From: Sedimenticola thiotaurini
Lineage (GTDB): Bacteria > Pseudomonadota > Gammaproteobacteria > Chromatiales > Chromatiaceae
NCBI GenBank assembly: GCA_007713595.1
Contig: VMRY01000003.1
Location: 248,001 to 312,000 of the forward strand
Direction of reading: 5' to 3'
DNA: 64,000 bases
Shown here: piece by piece, positions 58,726 through 64,000 of the stretch
Position numbering within the stretch: position 1 is the stretch's first letter
Layout: each line of letters begins with the position of its first letter
Translations under genes and position numbers: made by a program
The notes under the pieces: generated by a model
The model's database searches: none
What the model was told of the DNA's origin: nothing
What the model saw: the letters and a program-made list of their open reading frames with translations, nothing else

Positions 58726-58893
58726 GATCATAAACAATTCCTTCATGAGATATACGGCTGTTATCAACAACAAAAATAGGTTACAACCTATTGAAAATAC
58801 AAGTAATTATTATACTTATCAACCGTTTTATGGCTGTGTAATAACAATAATAAATCTATATAAATAATCTATATCTATTAAGAGTGCTTTGAC

Positions 58894-59994
58894 ATGAAGA
58901 TCGTTACATCAAGGGATAATCTGCTAAAACCTCTCCAACAAGTTGGTGGAGTAGTAGAGAGAAGACAGACCCTTCCGATTCTTGCCAATGTCTTGATTAA
59001 TGCTGCGAACGGAAGAATCAATATCACTGCAACTGATCTCGAAGTTGAGATGAAAACTTCAGCTAACATTGAGTGTGATGGTGAAATAGATTTCACACTA
59101 CCTGCAAGAAAGCTTTTGGATATCTGTAAATCACTGCCTGAAGATGCACAGATAGAATTTACCGTTGATAGTGAAAGAACGGTAATCAAGTCAGGAAGAA
59201 GTAGATTCACATTGGGTGTTTTACCGGCAATTGACTATCCATCCATAGAGCCTTCTGTCAGTAGCCATAAGTTTTCAATTACACAAAGCCTTCTAAAACG
59301 CCTGATTGAAAAAACCCAGTTTGCTATGGCACTGCAGGATGTGCGTTATTATCTTAATGGCTTATTAATTGAGATGAGTGGCGGTATGATCCGTGCGGTT
59401 GCCACAGATGGCCATAGACTTGCTCTCAGTGAGGCAGAGTGTGCTATTGATCAGGAAGCTGGAATTCAGGTAATTCTTCCCAGAAAGGCTGTACTTGAAC
59501 TAGCGAGGTTACTTTCCGACAGCGACGAACAAGTAGAGATCGATGTCAGTAGTAATCACATCCGCTTTACACTCGGTGAAACAAGCTTCACCTCAAAACT
59601 GATTGATGGTAAGTTCCCGGATTATCAGCGGGTAATACCCGCAAATCCTGATAAAGAGGTCATTGCTGACCGTGAAGTACTCAAGCAGGCACTGACTAGA
59701 ACCTCAATTTTGTCGAATGAGAAATACCGAGGTATACGTTTTCAAATCAACCCTGGTCTCTTACAGCTTCTGGCACACAATCCTGAGCAGGAGGAAGCTG
59801 AGGATGAAATGGAGATTGACTATCAAGGTGATGAGCTAGTAATAGGCTTTAACGTTGGATATCTAATAGAAGTTCTTAATGTCATTGAGAGTCAAACAGT
59901 ACGGATGTCGCTAAGTGATTCGAATAGTAGTTGCCTGATACAAAACATGGACAGTGATCAGAGTCGATATGTCATCATGCCAATGCGCCTCTAG
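58894..59994 (+). CDS. dnaN: DNA polymerase III beta subunit (sliding clamp)
   Basis: Ring-shaped processivity clamp of the replicative polymerase, 366 aa (same as E. coli). The start is MKIVTSRDNLLKPLQQVGGV, with three repeated clamp domains of about 120 residues. LIEMSGGMIRAVATDGHRLA near 158-177 is the family signature. The C-terminus ends YVIMPMRL, matching the E. coli VVMPMRL end. Codon use is more A/T-rich than in upstream genes. It is part of dnaA-dnaN-recF-gyrB. Confidence 0.98.
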   Translation: MKIVTSRDNLLKPLQQVGGVVERRQTLPILANVLINAANGRINITATDLEVEMKTSANIECDGEIDFTLPARKLLDICKSLPEDAQIEFTVDSERTVIKSGRSRFTLGVLPAIDYPSIEPSVSSHKFSITQSLLKRLIEKTQFAMALQDVRYYLNGLLIEMSGGMIRAVATDGHRLALSEAECAIDQEAGIQVILPRKAVLELARLLSDSDEQVEIDVSSNHIRFTLGETSFTSKLIDGKFPDYQRVIPANPDKEVIADREVLKQALTRTSILSNEKYRGIRFQINPGLLQLLAHNPEQEEAEDEMEIDYQGDELVIGFNVGYLIEVLNVIESQTVRMSLSDSNSSCLIQNMDSDQSRYVIMPMRL

Positions 59995-60006
59995 ATATTA
60001 ATCCGG

Positions 60007-60030
60007 GGGGCTGATCCAAAGATCAGCCCC
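60007..60030 (+). repeat. Hairpin between dnaN and recF
   Basis: GGGGCTGATC pairs exactly with GATCAGCCCC around CAAA, 12 bases after the dnaN stop. No T-tract follows, so it is probably an attenuating or stabilising hairpin within the operon. Confidence 0.6.
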
Positions 60031-60070
60031 ATCTCACTTGCTCTGCCAAATCAAATAACGGGAACATCCC

Positions 60071-61138
60071 GTGTCAATTAAGTATCTCAAAGTAGAAAAC
60101 ATTCGCAATATCGCTGTTGCTGAGCTCGATTTCTCAAGACATTTTAATTTGATATCCGGAGCTAATGGTTCTGGAAAAAGTACTCTACTCGAAGCCATCT
60201 ACATGATAGCCAGGGCAAGATCTTATCGTTCAAATCGATTTGGCTCGGTGGTTAAAAGTGGCGAACGACAGCTCAACGTCTTTGCAAAAACAGAGAATAA
60301 GCAACAGCACAGTATCGGTGTTGAAAAAACACCTTCAACTACAAAAATAAGAGTCGATGGAAATAATGTTCTAAGGGTATCTGAAATTGCCCGTATAACA
60401 CCTTTGCAAATTATTACACCAATGTCCCATGAGATACTTGATCGAGGTCCTGAGTATAGAAAGCGTTTCGTTGAGTGGGGCGTGTTCCACGTGGAACATG
60501 AGTACTTCGATATCTATAAACGCTTCTTTAGAGCATTAAGACAGAGAAATGCCCTATTAAAGAAGAATCAGAAATTGGCCAGCTGGAATAATATATTGGG
60601 TGAGGCTGGTGAAAAAGTTGATGATGTTAGATCGAATTACGTAAGAGAATTATCTCGGCACATAAAGACAGAGTGCCACAATCTATCATTCAATCAATCC
60701 GTTGAAATAGCATGGAAAGCTGGTTGGGACAGATCAGAATCTTTGGAAAGTGTTTTAAGTGCAAGTACTAAAAGTGACTTCACTAGAGGATTTACCCAAC
60801 ATGGACCACAAAGAGCTGATCTTCGCATCATGGTTGAGGGTCAAAATGTCGGTCAAATATTCTCTCGTGGGCAACAGAAAATGTTAATCGCAGCGATGCA
60901 TCTGGCTCAAGGGGCTCTGCTAAAGGAGAAAACTGGTTACTCACCTATTATATTAATCGATGATTTGATCTCTGAGCTTGATAGAGAAAACAGAGAGAAG
61001 ATCCTCAAAAGACTTCTGGACCATCAATTCCAGATCTTCACAACCAGTATAGAGCCAATTGAGGCGTTTTCAGTAAGTGGTGCTGAAAGAAGAGATTTCC
61101 ATATTCACAAGGGAAGCGTTGGTATCAAGACAGTTTGA
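60071..61138 (+). CDS. recF: DNA replication and repair protein RecF
   Basis: SMC-like ATPase that helps load RecA at gaps, 355 aa. Walker A is SGANGSGKSTLLEAIYMIAR near residues 29-48. The WGVFHVEHEYFD segment is near 136-147. The ABC signature-like region is FSRGQQKMLIAAMHLAQGAL near 262, and Walker B is PIILIDDLISELDREN near 293. The start is a GTG at 60071. A perfect parS palindrome is embedded in codons 138-143 (VFHVEH). The gene is noticeably A/T-rich. Confidence 0.97.
   Translation: MSIKYLKVENIRNIAVAELDFSRHFNLISGANGSGKSTLLEAIYMIARARSYRSNRFGSVVKSGERQLNVFAKTENKQQHSIGVEKTPSTTKIRVDGNNVLRVSEIARITPLQIITPMSHEILDRGPEYRKRFVEWGVFHVEHEYFDIYKRFFRALRQRNALLKKNQKLASWNNILGEAGEKVDDVRSNYVRELSRHIKTECHNLSFNQSVEIAWKAGWDRSESLESVLSASTKSDFTRGFTQHGPQRADLRIMVEGQNVGQIFSRGQQKMLIAAMHLAQGALLKEKTGYSPIILIDDLISELDRENREKILKRLLDHQFQIFTTSIEPIEAFSVSGAERRDFHIHKGSVGIKTV
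60483..60498. promoter_or_regulatory. parS site within recF
   Basis: TGTTCCACGTGGAACA is a perfect 16-bp palindrome identical to the parS sequence known from Pseudomonas. It is predicted to be bound by the ParB encoded at 35994. It lies inside the recF coding sequence. Confidence 0.92.
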
Positions 61139-61149
61139 AATGATATTCG

Positions 61150-61165
61150 TGTTCCACGTGGAACA
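61150..61165. promoter_or_regulatory. parS site between recF and gyrB
   Basis: A second exact copy of TGTTCCACGTGGAACA, 11 bases after the recF stop and 667 bp from the first. Two sites so close to the origin are typical for chromosomal ParB loading zones. Confidence 0.92.
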
Positions 61166-61231
61166 TAATTGCTAAAGGTAAACTAGAAAGGCCTGATCAG
61201 TGTATAATAGGTCGTTCTTATTCAGGAGTGA

Positions 61232-63640
<2,409 letters not shown>

Positions 63641-63671
63641 CTGGCAGCTGGCACGGACTCTGACAAATTAG

Positions 63672-63695
63672 AAAGGGCCAATATTGGCCCTTTTT
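63672..63695. terminator. Bidirectional terminator between gyrB and plsC
   Basis: AAAGGGCCA pairs with TGGCCCTTT around ATAT, followed by a run of five T. It serves gyrB and, by symmetry, can serve the convergent acyltransferase gene. Confidence 0.92.
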
Positions 63696-63725
63696 ATTTG
63701 GATAATATTCATAGTAAGTGAGTAC

Positions 63726-64000
63726 TTACTTAGCCGGTTGTATCTTTTCCATGGTACTTTCTATCCACTGTTCAACCTCTTGATTGATCTTTGCCGCCTT
63801 CTTGCCAGCAGACTGGATCGGGTCACCAACTATCACAGTGATAATCCCGGGGTATTTTCTTATATCGCGGCGCTTCCAGAAGCTCCCTGCATTGTGGGCT
63901 ATAGGAATCACGGGGACACCGCTCTTTTCCGCCAGCAGGGCGCCGCCCATGCCATAACGCTTGCGCTCCCCAGGGGCTACCCGAGTGCCTTCAGGAAAGA
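63726..64000 (-). CDS. plsC: 1-acyl-sn-glycerol-3-phosphate acyltransferase (N-terminus outside window)
   Basis: C-terminal fragment of a lysophosphatidic acid acyltransferase, which makes phosphatidic acid at the inner membrane. The 91 visible residues begin in the family motif FPEGTRVAPGERKRYGMGGA (block III). They continue with KSGVPVIPIAHNAGSFWKRR (block IV) and IITVIVGDPIQSAGK. The catalytic HX4D block is outside the window. The open frame continues to the window edge, so the ATG at 63950 is internal. It converges on gyrB across a shared terminator. Confidence 0.88.
   Translation of the reverse strand, partial: FPEGTRVAPGERKRYGMGGALLAEKSGVPVIPIAHNAGSFWKRRDIRKYPGIITVIVGDPIQSAGKKAAKINQEVEQWIESTMEKIQPAK

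Larger units (their letters stand above)
58671..58893. other. dnaA-dnaN intergenic region with DnaA boxes and AT-rich stretch
   Basis: Two perfect DnaA boxes (58671-58679 inverted, 58717-58725 direct) and a one-mismatch box (TTATCAACA, 58761-58769) are followed by about 90 bp of very AT-rich DNA up to the dnaN start. This is as origin-like as the gap upstream of dnaA. It also must contain any dnaN promoter. Confidence 0.65.

Overview
The window is the replication-origin region of a gammaproteobacterial chromosome. It is ordinary chromosomal core with modest accessory insertions. The evidence is the rpmH-rnpA-yidC-mnmE block reading left and dnaA-dnaN-recF-gyrB reading right, plus mnmG-rsmG, parAB and a complete atpIBEFHAGDC operon. 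Protein sequences are close to E. coli/Pseudomonas types (RluA, UvrD, YaeH, YaiI, GlmU). The mix of a membrane proton pyrophosphatase, two TRAP transporters and a DctBD system fits a marine or sediment Chromatiales-like bacterium (for example a sulfur oxidiser of the Sedimenticola/Thiodiazotropha kind). That placement is an inference and no gene here proves it.

Layout. 1-9.5 kb: mdh (partial) and the fused malic enzyme maeB diverge. Next come a Tat-exported TRAP binding protein facing its membrane subunits tail to tail, an FAD-dependent D-lactate dehydrogenase-type enzyme, an AlaX-like editing protein and rluA. 9.5-17.5 kb: a single-domain response regulator, uvrD, an acyl-CoA synthetase, then small exported proteins, a thioredoxin-like protein, an AT-rich methyltransferase and a pair of REP-like palindromes. 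17.5-28.8 kb: glmS, glmU, a SlyD-type isomerase, then a dct module (dctPQM with a textbook sigma-54 promoter, uspA, dctD, dctB). 28.8-41.7 kb: the atp operon, parBA, a small 8-Cys protein, yaeH, yaiI, rsmG, mnmG. 42-53 kb: a 75-aa protein of unknown function, hppA, a moxR-DUF58-transglutaminase operon, rubrerythrin, an EamA transporter, a 3-hydroxyisobutyrate-dehydrogenase-like protein, a PqiA-like membrane protein and a NERD-like protein that has lost its catalytic motif. 53-64 kb: mnmE, yidC, rnpA, rpmH, the origin, dnaA, dnaN, recF, gyrB and a partial plsC.

How it fits together. The left third is organised around C4 and C2/C3 acids: malate dehydrogenase and malic enzyme, a probable 2-oxo/2-hydroxy-acid TRAP system beside a lactate-type dehydrogenase, and a two-component-controlled C4-dicarboxylate TRAP system. 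The conserved ancestral order mnmG-rsmG-parAB-atp-glmU-glmS is interrupted by the dct module between atpC and glmU. Two perfect Pseudomonas-type parS palindromes lie at 60.5 and 61.15 kb, one inside recF, and are the expected targets of the ParB encoded at 36 kb. Consensus DnaA boxes occur on both sides of dnaA.

No rRNA, tRNA, CRISPR array, prophage or insertion sequence was recognised. The most interesting items are the sigma-54/dyad architecture of dctP, the parS pair, the split DnaA-box arrangement, a recurrent class of perfect intergenic hairpins without a U-tract, the REP-like palindrome pair, and several small or degenerate proteins of unknown role. I found no clear candidate for a wholly new multi-gene system.
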